A DNA stretch of 64,000 bases from Fodinicurvata halophila (GTDB lineage: Bacteria; Pseudomonadota; Alphaproteobacteria; Kiloniellales; DSM-21159). Every line of letters starts with the position of its first letter. Within the stretch, counting starts at the first letter, position 1. The notes beneath the pieces are model-generated. The model was not told where the DNA came from. It ran no database searches and worked only from the letters and a program-made list of their open reading frames with translations. A program made the translations under genes and the position numbers. Of this stretch, positions 39,373-47,572 are shown in pieces. The stretch lies in assembly GCF_042651425.1 (NCBI RefSeq), contig NZ_JBHSCW010000001.1:248001-312000 (forward strand), read 5' to 3'.

Positions 39373-39786
39373 ATGTCCGAACTTCAGCTGATCGAAACCG
39401 ATCCCGGTGCCTTCGCCCCGGCGCCGATCACGCAGGACGAGGCGGCCGCGATGTTCCGGGCCGCGCTCAATCTCTTCGATCGCTGGGGCCTGAACGACGA
39501 GCAGGCGGCCACGCTGCTGGACCTGACCGTGCGCACCTATCGCCGCTGGAAAGCTGAAGGTCCTGGCCGGATCAGCCGGGACGGCCGCGCCCGCCTGTCG
39601 AATCTCATGGGAGTCCACAAGGCGCTGCGCATTGTCTTCAACGACCCCCAGCGCGGCTATGACTGGATCAAGGCCCCCAATACGGCCTTCGGCGGCCGCT
39701 CCGCGCTGCAGGTCATGCTGGACGGCGAACTGACCGATCTCATGCGCGTGCGCCGCTATCTGGACGCGGAACGCGGGGCCTGGTGA
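39373..39786 (+). CDS. Xre/MbcA/ParS-type antitoxin (DUF2384)
   Basis: From ATG 39373, with AAGGAG 6 bases upstream, the product is 137 residues. The N-terminal Xre-like helix-turn-helix spans about residues 20-65 (LLDLTVRTYRRWKAEG is the likely recognition part). The C-terminal DUF2384 region carries GYDWIKAPNTAFGGRSAL, which in the family occludes the RES toxin active site. The stop overlaps the toxin start by four bases (GTGA). Autorepression through the inverted repeats upstream is likely. Confidence 0.9.
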   Translation: MSELQLIETDPGAFAPAPITQDEAAAMFRAALNLFDRWGLNDEQAATLLDLTVRTYRRWKAEGPGRISRDGRARLSNLMGVHKALRIVFNDPQRGYDWIKAPNTAFGGRSALQVMLDGELTDLMRVRRYLDAERGAW

Positions 39787-40496
39787 GCGAGGCGCGCAAC
39801 ATCCCGGTTTCCAGGGTGGACTGGCCGGATGCACGCCGCATCATTCGCAGCCAGCACCCGCCCATCGATCTCTTCGAGGATATCGCCGAGCCTTCCGACT
39901 GGAGCCGAATCCTCTCCGGAGAGCAGAAGACAAACCCCCGCCTCATGGAAAATATCGGGCAGCTCGACCTGGTGCCGGAAGAGCGTCGCGTGGGCGGTCC
40001 GGGAGCGAGCTATCTCATGGCGCCCTTCACCCACTGTTCGACGGACCGCCCGAGCCGTTACAGCGAGGGCCGCTTTGGCGTGCTCTATGTCGGCGAAACC
40101 TTCGAGGTGACGCTCTTCGAGACGCTGCACCACCACACGGCCTTCATGGCCCGCACACAGGAGGCAGCGGGCTGGACCTCCAGCTTTCGGGAGCTTCTTC
40201 TCGACGTATCGGCCGACCTGCACGACCTGAGACCAGGCGCCCAGGATCACGCCGCCATCCTGGACCCGGACGACTATGGTGCATCCCAGCGTCTGGGCCA
40301 GGCCTTGCGGGCCGCCGGTTCGGATGGCCTGGTCTATCCCAGTGTCCGCTGTCCCCGGGGCGACTGCGCAGGGCTGTTCCATCCCGACCTGGCAAGCAAT
40401 CCTCGCCAGGGCCGCCACCTGGATTATCACTGGAACGGGAGGCGTGTGGATTTCGTCCGCGAAAGCGACAGCGGCCGGGTGTTCGCGATCACCTGA
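39783..40496 (+). CDS. RES-domain toxin (NAD-degrading type)
   Basis: The 237-residue protein starts with GTG at 39783 inside the antitoxin stop. The RES core is visible: the Arg/Tyr segment GRFGVLYVGETFEVTLFETL with its Glu, and SDGLVYPSVRCPRGDCAGLF with the Ser. RES toxins (MbcT, ParT, Res) consume NAD or ADP-ribosylate targets. With its antitoxin it forms a complete type II module. An N-terminal extension of about 60 residues precedes the RES domain. The 3' end overlaps the convergent transglutaminase gene by eight bases. Confidence 0.9.
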   Translation: MSEARNIPVSRVDWPDARRIIRSQHPPIDLFEDIAEPSDWSRILSGEQKTNPRLMENIGQLDLVPEERRVGGPGASYLMAPFTHCSTDRPSRYSEGRFGVLYVGETFEVTLFETLHHHTAFMARTQEAAGWTSSFRELLLDVSADLHDLRPGAQDHAAILDPDDYGASQRLGQALRAAGSDGLVYPSVRCPRGDCAGLFHPDLASNPRQGRHLDYHWNGRRVDFVRESDSGRVFAIT

Positions 40497-41436
40497 CGTC
40501 CTGCAGCGTCAGTTCGGGATCCGGCAATCCCGAAGAGGCCTGTTCCTCGAAGCGTACGACGGAGACCTCCACCTCCATGGACAGGAAGGCGGCGCCTCCA
40601 TCATGATAGCTGCCGCTGACCGGCATGGCCTGCTCCGGTGTACGGGTGGCCGCCACGCGCACCAGGTTGCGGCCGGCTATGATCTGGTTGGTCGGATCGA
40701 ACTCGACCCATCCCGCCCCCGGAACGAAGACATCCGCCCAGGCATGCGTCGCGCCACCGCCGCTCAGGCTGCCGCCGTTCTGCTCTTCTGCCCCCGCCCC
40801 TGCCATCGCGGGATCATGAAGGTAGCCCGTGACGAAACGCGCGGCGAACCCCAGGGAACGGGCCGCCTCCATGAAGAAGTAGGCAAAGTCCCGGCAGGTG
40901 CCGCTGCCGGCCGCAAGGGTTTCCGACGGAGACTGCACACCGCTTTCCTCCCGCCGGCGATAGGCAAAGCTTTCATGAATCCGGCCGCTGAGCAGGTCCA
41001 GCACCTGGAAGCTTGCGTCCGGCAAGTCGGGCATTTGCTCTGCCAGCCAGCTCCTGAGCGCAGGCTGGTCCTGCGGGGAATGGATATGGAGCAGGGGCGA
41101 GAGGTCGAAGGCCTCCTCCGGCTCGTAGGTAAAGGGCCAGGGACCGGCGTAGCGCTCGATCCGGGCTTCTGGATTGTCCAGGCCATAGCGGCGAAGCAGA
41201 AGGTCGCTCGCGATGACCAGTCTGTCCGCCTTTTCCCGGAACGTCAGCCGCGCCACCGAATTCCCGAAGGTATCGAACTCCCAATGGATGTCGGCCGCGG
41301 GCGTCACGCTGAGGGCTGAATCCAGGATCCGCATGTCATGACCGTCCCGCGGACGGATTCTCAGGCGATGGACTCCAAAGGTCACGGGCCCGTCATAGGT
41401 ATATGTGGTACGGTGATTGATACGCAGCGTGGTCAT
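40489..41436 (-). CDS. Transglutaminase-like cysteine protease family protein
   Basis: The 315-residue cytoplasmic protein has a bacterial transglutaminase N-terminal beta domain (LRINHRTTYTYDGPVTFGVH) and a core domain. Its triad is intact: GSGTCRDFAYF (Cys), GATHAWADVFVPG (His) and VEFDPTNQI (Asp). Such proteins are probably peptidases or amidases rather than cross-linkers. No signal peptide is visible. A second member of the superfamily starts 168 bases away on the opposite strand. Confidence 0.88.
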   Translation of the reverse strand: MTTLRINHRTTYTYDGPVTFGVHRLRIRPRDGHDMRILDSALSVTPAADIHWEFDTFGNSVARLTFREKADRLVIASDLLLRRYGLDNPEARIERYAGPWPFTYEPEEAFDLSPLLHIHSPQDQPALRSWLAEQMPDLPDASFQVLDLLSGRIHESFAYRRREESGVQSPSETLAAGSGTCRDFAYFFMEAARSLGFAARFVTGYLHDPAMAGAGAEEQNGGSLSGGGATHAWADVFVPGAGWVEFDPTNQIIAGRNLVRVAATRTPEQAMPVSGSYHDGGAAFLSMEVEVSVVRFEEQASSGLPDPELTLQDVR

Positions 41437-41604
41437 GGCCCGCTGGACTTCTGAGCTGCGGAATGGAGCAAGCCGTTCCTCCCGAGGGTTCTAGCGCCGG
41501 ACGCTTCGCTGCACCTGCAGGCCAGCGATCCGCACAACGCTCTTGCCGGGTCAGCATAGAGTGCGCGTCCCGGGGAGGCCAGACACCAACCAAAGAAAGT
41601 CACC

Positions 41605-42495
41605 ATGTTTATCCGCATCGGATTCGAAATCGTTCTCGAGTGCAAAAGCGAGACGCCGCTTATCCTGGCGCTTTCGCCGCACCCCGACTACGATGGCCGC
41701 GTGATCGGCGACGATCACGTGCGCAGCGACTCCAACCTGTCCATGCAGGAGTACATCGACGACTTCGGCAACCGCCGGACTCGCCTGATTGCACCGCCCG
41801 GCCCGCTGACGCTCTGGTCGGACTGCATCGTCGAGAACTCCGGCCTGCCGGATGTTTTCGACTGGAACGCCCGCCAGCACAGCGTACCGGACCTGCCGCC
41901 CGAAGTGCTCGGCTATCTGAACGCCAGCCGCTACTGCGAGTCCGATGAACTGGCCGAGCGCGCCTGGGCCCTGTTCGGGCATACGCCGCCCGGCTGGGCG
42001 CGGGTCCAGGCGATCTGCAACTGGGTGCATAACCACATAACCTTCGGCTATCACTTCGGGCGCCCGACAAAGACCGCCGTGGACGTCATGCGCGAGGCCA
42101 CCGGTGTCTGCCGGGACTTCGCGCATCTCGCGATCACGCTCTGCCGGGCCATGAACATTCCCGCACGCTATGCCAGCGGCTACCTGGGCGATATCGATGC
42201 TCCCCCAATGGAGATCGGCGATTTTTCTGCCTGGTTCGAAGCCTTCCTGGAGGGGCGCTGGTTCACCTTCGATGCCCGCCACAACACGCCGCGGATCGGG
42301 CGCGTGCTGATGGTGCGCGGCCAGGACGCGGCCGACGGCGCCATGATAACCTCGTTCGGCACCCACCACATGAAACTGTTCCGCGTCTGGACGCATGAGG
42401 TGAGCGGAGCGGACACGGATCGGGACCTGTTGTCCCTGCTGGAGACCCGTCCCGACGCACCGGCCATGACCCTGGCGCCGGAAGTCTCTCCCTAA
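41605..42495 (+). CDS. Transglutaminase-like protein with catalytic His replaced by Ser
   Basis: The 296-residue protein has a core domain with GVCRDFAHLAITLCRAM (Cys169) and WFTFDARHN (Asp223). At the position where related proteins have His in an AWFEA segment, it reads GDFSAWFEAFLEG, with Ser208. The expected Cys-His-Asp triad is therefore incomplete, although no frameshift or stop is present and the rest is well kept. It may bind rather than cleave, or use another residue. It is divergent from the intact paralogue. Confidence 0.82.
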   Translation: MFIRIGFEIVLECKSETPLILALSPHPDYDGRVIGDDHVRSDSNLSMQEYIDDFGNRRTRLIAPPGPLTLWSDCIVENSGLPDVFDWNARQHSVPDLPPEVLGYLNASRYCESDELAERAWALFGHTPPGWARVQAICNWVHNHITFGYHFGRPTKTAVDVMREATGVCRDFAHLAITLCRAMNIPARYASGYLGDIDAPPMEIGDFSAWFEAFLEGRWFTFDARHNTPRIGRVLMVRGQDAADGAMITSFGTHHMKLFRVWTHEVSGADTDRDLLSLLETRPDAPAMTLAPEVSP

Positions 42496-42503
42496 GACCG
42501 GCG

Positions 42504-43397
42504 CTACAGTGTCAGGTCGGGGGCCGGCAGGCCCCTGGCACGGCAGGCCGCCGTCAGGGTGTTCGCCAGCAGGCAGGCAATGGTCATCGGCCCGATGCCG
42601 CCAGGCACGGGCGTGATGGCCCCGGCCACCTTCACCGCTTCGTCGAAATCCACGTCACCCACCAGGCGGGTCTTGCCCTCCTCGCCCTCGACGCGGTTGA
42701 TGCCGACATCGATCACGGTTGCACCAGGCTTGATCCAGTCGCCCTTGACCATCTTCGGCCGGCCCACGGCCGCCACCAGGATATCGGCATTGCGACACTC
42801 GGCCGGCAGGTCGCGGGTGCGCGAGTGCGCGATGGTCACGGTGCAGCTCTCGCCCAGCAGCAGCTGCGCCAACGGCTTGCCGACGATGTTGGAGCGCCCC
42901 ACGACCACGGCCCTCTGGCCCGAGAGGTCGCCCAGGTGATGGCGCAGCAGCATCAGGCAGCCCAGGGGCGTGCAGGGCACCAGGGCGTCCTGCCCCGTGG
43001 CCAGCCGGCCGGCATTGATGACATGGAACCCATCCACGTCCTTGGTCGGATCGATGGTGTCCAGCACGGCAGCGGAATCGATCTGCTCCGGCAGGGGCAG
43101 CTGCACCAGGATGCCATGAACCTCCGGGTCGGCGTTCAGCGTCTCGACCAGGTCCAGCAGCTCTTCCTGGGTCGTGGACTCGGACAGGCGGTGTTCGAAG
43201 GACTGCATGCCCGCTTCCAGGGTCTGCTTGCCCTTGTTGCGCACATAGACCTGGCTGGCCGGATCCTCGCCCACCAGCACCACGGCCAGGCCGGGAGTCA
43301 GACCGGCATCGTCCTTCAGGCGCGCGACCTCCTGGCCGACCCGTTCACGCAGCCGGGCGGCAAAGGCCTTTCCGTCGATGATGCTGGCATCCGTCAT
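42504..43397 (-). CDS. folD: Methylenetetrahydrofolate dehydrogenase / cyclohydrolase
   Basis: The 297-residue bifunctional enzyme interconverts 5,10-methylene-THF, methenyl-THF and 10-formyl-THF. Signatures are SQVYVRNKGKQTLEAGM (catalytic Lys), ILVQLPLPEQID, the NADP-binding VVVGRSNIVGKPLAQLL and PVPGGIGPMTIACLL. It supplies the folate forms used by MetF and 5-FCL elsewhere in the window. Length is typical. Confidence 0.96.
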   Translation of the reverse strand: MTDASIIDGKAFAARLRERVGQEVARLKDDAGLTPGLAVVLVGEDPASQVYVRNKGKQTLEAGMQSFEHRLSESTTQEELLDLVETLNADPEVHGILVQLPLPEQIDSAAVLDTIDPTKDVDGFHVINAGRLATGQDALVPCTPLGCLMLLRHHLGDLSGQRAVVVGRSNIVGKPLAQLLLGESCTVTIAHSRTRDLPAECRNADILVAAVGRPKMVKGDWIKPGATVIDVGINRVEGEEGKTRLVGDVDFDEAVKVAGAITPVPGGIGPMTIACLLANTLTAACRARGLPAPDLTL

Positions 43398-43513
43398 GCT
43401 TTGTCCTCTTCCTGACGCGGTTCAGCGGGCGCAGGCACTCTTCCTGCCCGAAGCCGCAGCGGCCAACCCGGAAACGTCGCATTCGGCGCCATCACCGACA
43501 CCGCTCCGGCGTT

Positions 43514-43804
43514 TCAGCTCAGTGCGGGATAGATATCGTAGAACAGCAGGTTGCGCAGGAAGATCAGCAGCAGGATCAGAACCATCGGCGAAAGGTCGAT
43601 GCCGCCCAGGTTGGGCAGGATCCGCCGAATGGGCGCCAGGGCCGGCTCCGTCACGCGATAGAGGAAATCGGTGATCACGTAGACCACTTGGTTGCCGGTA
43701 TTGACGATGTTGAAGGCCACCAGCCAGCTCAACACCGCCGAGCCGATCAGCAGCCAGATGTAGATGTTGATGACCAGGTCCAGAATGGAAAAAAGCGCAT
43801 GCAT
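43514..43804 (-). CDS. YggT family membrane protein
   Basis: From ATG 43804 the protein is 96 residues with two hydrophobic regions (LVINIYIWLLIGSAVLSWLV and PMVLILLLIFLRNLLFY) and the loop YRVTEPALAPIRRILPN, which identifies YggT. These proteins are linked to osmotic tolerance and division-site functions in some bacteria. The start was chosen over 43852 because it removes a non-conserved Arg/Pro-rich stretch and has a GGGGGAG site 10 bases upstream. Confidence 0.9.
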   Translation of the reverse strand: MHALFSILDLVINIYIWLLIGSAVLSWLVAFNIVNTGNQVVYVITDFLYRVTEPALAPIRRILPNLGGIDLSPMVLILLLIFLRNLLFYDIYPALS

Positions 43805-43942
43805 GCGAGCGGGACTCCCCCTTGGCTTTCGGTCCGGCCCACCTATACCCACAGGCGGGGAGGTCCCGCAAGGATTTCTCCCTTGTCTCTCAAGGACTCA
43901 GCACCACAAATCAGGGGCAGCCGGAGCGCATGATGCAGAGGC

Positions 43943-43971
43943 TTGACAGCCTCCGCGCCCGTGACCATTAT
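43943..43971 (+). promoter_or_regulatory. Promoter of tRNA-Ala
   Basis: TTGACA (43943-43948) and CATTAT (43966-43971) are spaced by 17 bases, a near-consensus sigma-70 promoter. The transcript would start near 43979, about 45 bases before the mature tRNA. Confidence 0.75.
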
Positions 43972-44024
43972 CCGCGCTCCCGACGCCGCACGCACCGGCC
44001 ATGATGGCGCGCGGCAGCTCTTGT

Positions 44025-44100
44025 GGGGCCGTAGCTCAGTTGGGAGAGCGCAGCAATCGCACTGCTGAGGTCAGGGGTTCGACTCCCCTCGGCTCCACCA
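44025..44100 (+). tRNA. tRNA-Ala (anticodon CGC)
   Basis: The 76-base gene folds into a full cloverleaf: acceptor stem GGGGCCG with CGGCTCC, D stem GCTC/GAGC, anticodon stem CAGCA/TGCTG with loop ATCGCAC (anticodon CGC, reading GCG), and T stem AGGGG/CCCCT with TTCGACT. It ends in an encoded CCA. A near-consensus promoter precedes it. No terminator follows directly; mobile DNA begins 14 bases after the CCA. Confidence 0.96.
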
Positions 44101-44114
44101 AAAGCCCTCGGTCC

Positions 44115-44160
44115 ATACCGGACACATGGTTTACATTTGATACCGGAGAGATGGTTTACA
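44115..44160. repeat. Tandem 21-bp repeats at the IS relic end
   Basis: Two 21-base copies, 44115-44135 and 44140-44160, differ at two positions. Each begins ATACCGGA and ends ATGGTTTACA. The second overlaps the stop codon of the transposase relic. Such repeats mark the terminus of IS481-type elements. Confidence 0.65.
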
Positions 44161-44400
44161 GTTTCTCCGGGGCGAATGGATTGGAACCGGGTTCGACGCG
44201 GTCCGTCTCCTGATCGAAGAATCCTAAATCATAGTCCATGAAACTGACCAGCCAGATTTGATCATCGACCTCGCGGATGCCGAGGAGTTGTCCGGCGAAG
44301 GCGGTGCTGAGGTTGATTTTGCTTGCCGATAAGGGCGCCGGCTGCGGTTAAACAAGGTATCGACACCGCATTCTTTGTAGCGGTTGAAGATTTTGTAGCC
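44156..44400 (-). pseudogene. IS481-family transposase, deleted and frameshifted
   Basis: Only the two ends of the transposase remain, joined at about 44320. The N-terminal part reads ...NRSRRPYRQ and the C-terminal part resumes at SKINLST in a frame shifted by one base. The junction has short CAAGCAAA-like homology, consistent with slippage deletion. Confidence 0.78.
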
Positions 44401-44411
44401 GGAAACTATAG

Positions 44412-45371
44412 CTAAACCTGAACGGCTCTGACGTCTAACATCATATCGAACGCGAAATTGGTTGGGGGCGGCATACCAAGAGGCTCGATCCAAGCCCTCA
44501 CAATACGCCCGAAATCAACTTCCCATGAGTGAAGGTAACAGTTTCGCGGTGGAGTGATAGACGATAGGTCGAGTATCATAGAGGCGTGATCGTCCTTTTG
44601 AATAATTTCAGTTGAGCCAAAATCGTGTTTACTCACAGTAGTGTCGTCCTGTGAAGTCGGCTCAACGCCCCCATAGTTCCATACGCCAATGACATCGGCG
44701 CTATCCTGGCGCAATTTTGCCCTCAGCATCGTTTCGCAATGACGAACCGGCACACCGTCTACCAATAATCCCGGATAATGAATGGTGGCAGTGAGATTCG
44801 ATGATCGGTCATAAAAAAACTTATCACCAAAGTGGTTAGTGAATTCTTGCAAGATTCCAATTAGAGGGGGTATATTTGTCTCGTAAACTGATATCTGCGG
44901 CTGCGACGAAATGCGATTCATACATGTGGCGTCAATGAATACAGTAACTTTGAGTTTTTCAATATCGATATATTTCGTCGTTAACTTAGCTGATTTGCCC
45001 CAAGCCTGAATTTCCGCATCGGTCATTTCTGAGAATGTTCGAAGAATTATTCCGCGCGCTTCTGCCTTGCTTTCGGCAGGGCCTGTAAAGCCGGAGGTGG
45101 AAACAGCGATCACTCCGTCCGCACCTAAGCTTGCACGGCGGCCAATCAGTTCTTCGATCCACTTGACATCTTGAGGCGGCTTATGTCGTCGACATTCGAT
45201 ATGGGTCTTCTTTCCCTCACGTTCGATCATGCCATCGATCTGCCGTAACTGATCGGTGTCTGGGTCGCGAATCTTCTTGTTCCAGGTAATCTTTGCGCCA
45301 GCAGGTTCGATCAACATGTGGATACGGGTGACAAGTTGCTCCAAGTCCTTCGATGATTTTGCGAGTGTCAT
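44412..45371 (-). CDS. Orphan Mrr-like restriction endonuclease family protein
   Basis: From ATG 45371 the protein is 319 residues. Residues 1-125 form a PD-(D/E)xK-type domain: RQIDGMIEREGKKTHIECRR gives Asp46 and Glu59-x-Arg61, where family members usually have Lys. The segment KWIEELIGRRASLGADGVIAVS follows. The C-terminal 190 residues are unrecognised. No methylase or specificity gene is adjacent. The base composition is visibly AT-richer than its neighbours, suggesting recent transfer. The frame extends to a TTG at 45458, but the conserved part starts after the ATG. Targets of a solitary nuclease could be modified or foreign DNA; this is inference. Confidence 0.7.
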   Translation of the reverse strand: MTLAKSSKDLEQLVTRIHMLIEPAGAKITWNKKIRDPDTDQLRQIDGMIEREGKKTHIECRRHKPPQDVKWIEELIGRRASLGADGVIAVSTSGFTGPAESKAEARGIILRTFSEMTDAEIQAWGKSAKLTTKYIDIEKLKVTVFIDATCMNRISSQPQISVYETNIPPLIGILQEFTNHFGDKFFYDRSSNLTATIHYPGLLVDGVPVRHCETMLRAKLRQDSADVIGVWNYGGVEPTSQDDTTVSKHDFGSTEIIQKDDHASMILDLSSITPPRNCYLHSWEVDFGRIVRAWIEPLGMPPPTNFAFDMMLDVRAVQV

Positions 45372-45597
45372 TTTGCCACCGTACCTACTCTGCCCGGTTC
45401 GCGCTTTCTGAATGTGCACCAGAAGATTGACACTTTCGTCCAACTTCAGCCTTTGCAAAAGAAACAGACATAGGTGTGCTGAACGATCAGGCCGCCAAAA
45501 AACCGCGCCCGATTAATCACTCCTTAAAACTTTTTCGGCAGGATCGTGAGCATGGAAGCTGTTTTCCGTCCCTAGCATCTGCTTCCTTTTCTGCCCA

Positions 45598-45632
45598 GAG
45601 AGCCGCGCTGCCCCGCGCGGCTCTCGCTTTTT
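45598..45632 (+). terminator. Strong intrinsic terminator, forward strand
   Basis: An 11-bp stem (45598-45608 with 45615-45625), a six-base loop and TTTTT at 45628-45632 form a textbook terminator on the forward strand. No forward-strand gene lies between it and tRNA-Ala 1.5 kb upstream, and the reverse-strand tadA gene has no T-run there. It probably once ended the tRNA transcript. Confidence 0.8.
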
Positions 45633-45643
45633 CGGCCCCTTGA

Positions 45644-46123
45644 TCATTGCTGCATGTCCCGGGCCTGCGCCGTGCGCCGCGCCTGGAAGAAGTCCTTCAG
45701 AACCTCTCCACAGGCCTGTTCCTGAACACCGCCCACCACTTCCGGCCGGTGATGGCAAGTCGGCTGCTGGAAAATCCGGGCGCCGTGATCCACGCCGCCG
45801 CCCTTGGGGTCATAGGCGCCGAAATAAAGGCGCCGGATCCGCGCGAAGGCGATGGCCTGGGCGCACATGGCGCAGGGCTCCAGCGTCACGTAGAGGTCGC
45901 AGCCGGCCAGCCGGGCCGCCCCCAGCTGCGCGGCGGCATGCCGCAGGACCAGCAGTTCGGCATGGGCCGTGGGGTCATCGTCAACCTCCACGCGATTGTG
46001 GGCCGCTGCCAGAACATCCCCCTGCGGCCCGACCAGCAGCGCGCCCACGGGAACCTCGCCGGCGGCCGCGCCCTGTCGGGCCTGATCCAGCGCTTTCTTC
46101 ATGTAGTCCTCACGCGCTATCAT
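45644..46123 (-). CDS. tadA: tRNA-specific adenosine deaminase
   Basis: The product, 159 residues from ATG 46123, has the deaminase zinc motifs TAHAELLVL (His, catalytic Glu) and LEPCAMCAQ (two Cys). It converts A34 to inosine in tRNA-Arg(ACG). ATG 46102, which has GAGGAC 5 bases upstream and gives MKKALDQARQ, is an equally good start. The frame extends to 46285 without support. The first bases of the divergent DUF3775 gene lie 139 bases away. Confidence 0.9.
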   Translation of the reverse strand: MIAREDYMKKALDQARQGAAAGEVPVGALLVGPQGDVLAAAHNRVEVDDDPTAHAELLVLRHAAAQLGAARLAGCDLYVTLEPCAMCAQAIAFARIRRLYFGAYDPKGGGVDHGARIFQQPTCHHRPEVVGGVQEQACGEVLKDFFQARRTAQARDMQQ

Positions 46124-46262
46124 GGTTGCCTGGGTCCCGCTGCACTCGTTATCACAGGTTTCAGACAAGCGCCGCGATTGCGCAAGGTCAAGGATCAAGG
46201 TAAGGGTGCAGAACTGCGTGAGAAAACCGGATAAGGCAGCCGAACGAGCGGAGTGACAGGAG

Positions 46263-46685
46263 ATGCTGGAGATAGATCCAGACAAGGTTTGCTACATCAT
46301 CGCGCGGTTCCACGAGTTCGAGGAAGAGGAGCTCATCGACGACCCCGAGCGGGACGACGATGAGGACGACTTCGACCTGGATCACGAGGAGGCCTTCGAC
46401 GAGCTGGACGGGCATAATGACAATGACCCGCTGGGCGAGGAGCTGGCCGGCTATATCTCCTCCCTGCCCGAGGACGAGCAGATCGAACTGATCGCATTGA
46501 CCTGGGTCGGCCGAGGCGACTACGGACCGGGGGAATGGTCGGATGTGATCGAGGCGGCTGCCGATCGCTTCAACCTGCGCACCGCCCACTACCTGCTGGG
46601 CATGCCGCAACTGGCGGATTACCTGGAGGAAGGCCTGGCGGCCTTCGGCCTGTCCTGCGGCGATTACGAGGAAAACCGGATCTGA
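46263..46685 (+). CDS. DUF3775 family protein
   Basis: The 140-residue acidic protein starts MLEIDPDKVCYIIARFHEFE. A low-complexity Asp/Glu stretch (about residues 28-50) follows, then the conserved part EQIELIALTWVGRGDYGPGEWSDV and LLGMPQLADYLEEGL. This is DUF3775, common in alphaproteobacteria and of unknown function. It is followed after 41 bases by rluB on the same strand. Confidence 0.88.
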   Translation: MLEIDPDKVCYIIARFHEFEEEELIDDPERDDDEDDFDLDHEEAFDELDGHNDNDPLGEELAGYISSLPEDEQIELIALTWVGRGDYGPGEWSDVIEAAADRFNLRTAHYLLGMPQLADYLEEGLAAFGLSCGDYEENRI

Positions 46686-46726
46686 CGCCTCCACGCCAGG
46701 GCCTCCGGCAGACAGCAAGTGAGATC

Positions 46727-47572
46727 ATGACAGACTCCGACAGCTCCCCCCAGGGCGAACGCATCGCCAAACTCATTGCGCGCGCCGGTGTCTGCTCGCG
46801 TCGCGAGGCCGAGACGCTGGTCGCCCAGGGCCGGGTCGCGGTGGACGGACAGGCCCTGGACACCCCGGCGGTGCGCGTGCGCCCCGGGCAGAAGGTGACC
46901 ATCGACGGCGAGGCCCTGCCGGCGAGCGAGCCCTCGCGTCTCTGGCGCTTCCACAAGCCACGCGGCGTACTGACCACGGTCCAGGATCCCGAGGGACGCA
47001 CCACGATCTACGACGGCCTGCCCGAGGACATGCCGCGCGTCATGCCGGTGGGACGCCTGGACCTGACCTCGGAAGGCCTGCTGCTGCTGACCAACGACGG
47101 CAGCCTGAAGCGCCAGCTCGAGCTGCCGTCGACGGGCTGGGTCCGCCGCTATCGCGTGCGCGTCTTCGGAACCGTGAACGAGAAGGACCTGGCCGCCCTG
47201 GCCAACGGCCTGACCGTGGACGGCATCTCCTACGGCCCCGTGCAGGCCAGGCTGGACTCCACACGGGGGCGCAATTCCTGGCTGACATTTGCCCTGCGCG
47301 AGGGCAAGAACCGGGAGATCCGCAAGCTCTGCGAGCACCTCGGCTACCAGGTCAGCCGCCTGATCCGGGTCTCCTACGGTCCCTTTCAGCTGGGCAGCCT
47401 CAAGGAAGGCATGATCGAGGAGGTCCCCGGAAAGACCCTGCGCGAACAGCTCGGCAACCGCCTGCCCGCCCAACCCGAACACAAGAGGGACGGAGGGCGC
47501 GGCGGCTCCGCACCGCGACGTGGTGGCTCGGGCACACGCTCATCCGGGCGCGGGAGGAACGCGGCCGGATGA
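46727..47572 (+). CDS. rluB: Ribosomal large subunit pseudouridine synthase B
   Basis: From ATG 46727 the product is 281 residues. An S4 RNA-binding domain (ERIAKLIARAGVCSRREAET) precedes the RluB/RsuA catalytic domain with MPVGRLDLTSEGLLLLTNDG (catalytic Asp) and REGKNREIRKLCEHLGYQV. The basic C-terminal tail is rich in Gly and Arg. It modifies 23S rRNA near U2605. The frame is open upstream to 46535, but that part only shadows the DUF3775 gene. The stop overlaps the rsmD start (ATGA). Confidence 0.93.
   Translation: MTDSDSSPQGERIAKLIARAGVCSRREAETLVAQGRVAVDGQALDTPAVRVRPGQKVTIDGEALPASEPSRLWRFHKPRGVLTTVQDPEGRTTIYDGLPEDMPRVMPVGRLDLTSEGLLLLTNDGSLKRQLELPSTGWVRRYRVRVFGTVNEKDLAALANGLTVDGISYGPVQARLDSTRGRNSWLTFALREGKNREIRKLCEHLGYQVSRLIRVSYGPFQLGSLKEGMIEEVPGKTLREQLGNRLPAQPEHKRDGGRGGSAPRRGGSGTRSSGRGRNAAG

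Larger units (their letters stand above)
44115..44400 (-). mobile_element. IS481-family element relic with large internal deletion
   Basis: On the reverse strand an N-terminal transposase helix-turn-helix fragment (GYKIFNRYKECGVDTLFNRS, near 44400 to 44325) runs straight into the C-terminal end of the same protein (KINLSTAFAGQLLGIREVDD, then WLVSFMDYDLGFFD, ending PFAPEKL and a stop at 44156). About 250 residues of the catalytic DDE region are missing, and the two parts are in different frames, so it is inactive. The relic abuts the 3' end of the endonuclease gene within about 12 bases and begins 14 bases after the tRNA. Confidence 0.8.

Noticed and set aside
45459..45640. Second copy of the tRNA-Ala 3' end as an integration (att) site
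   Set aside because: No repeat of the tRNA 3' sequence was found at the far side of the island, and no integrase is present.
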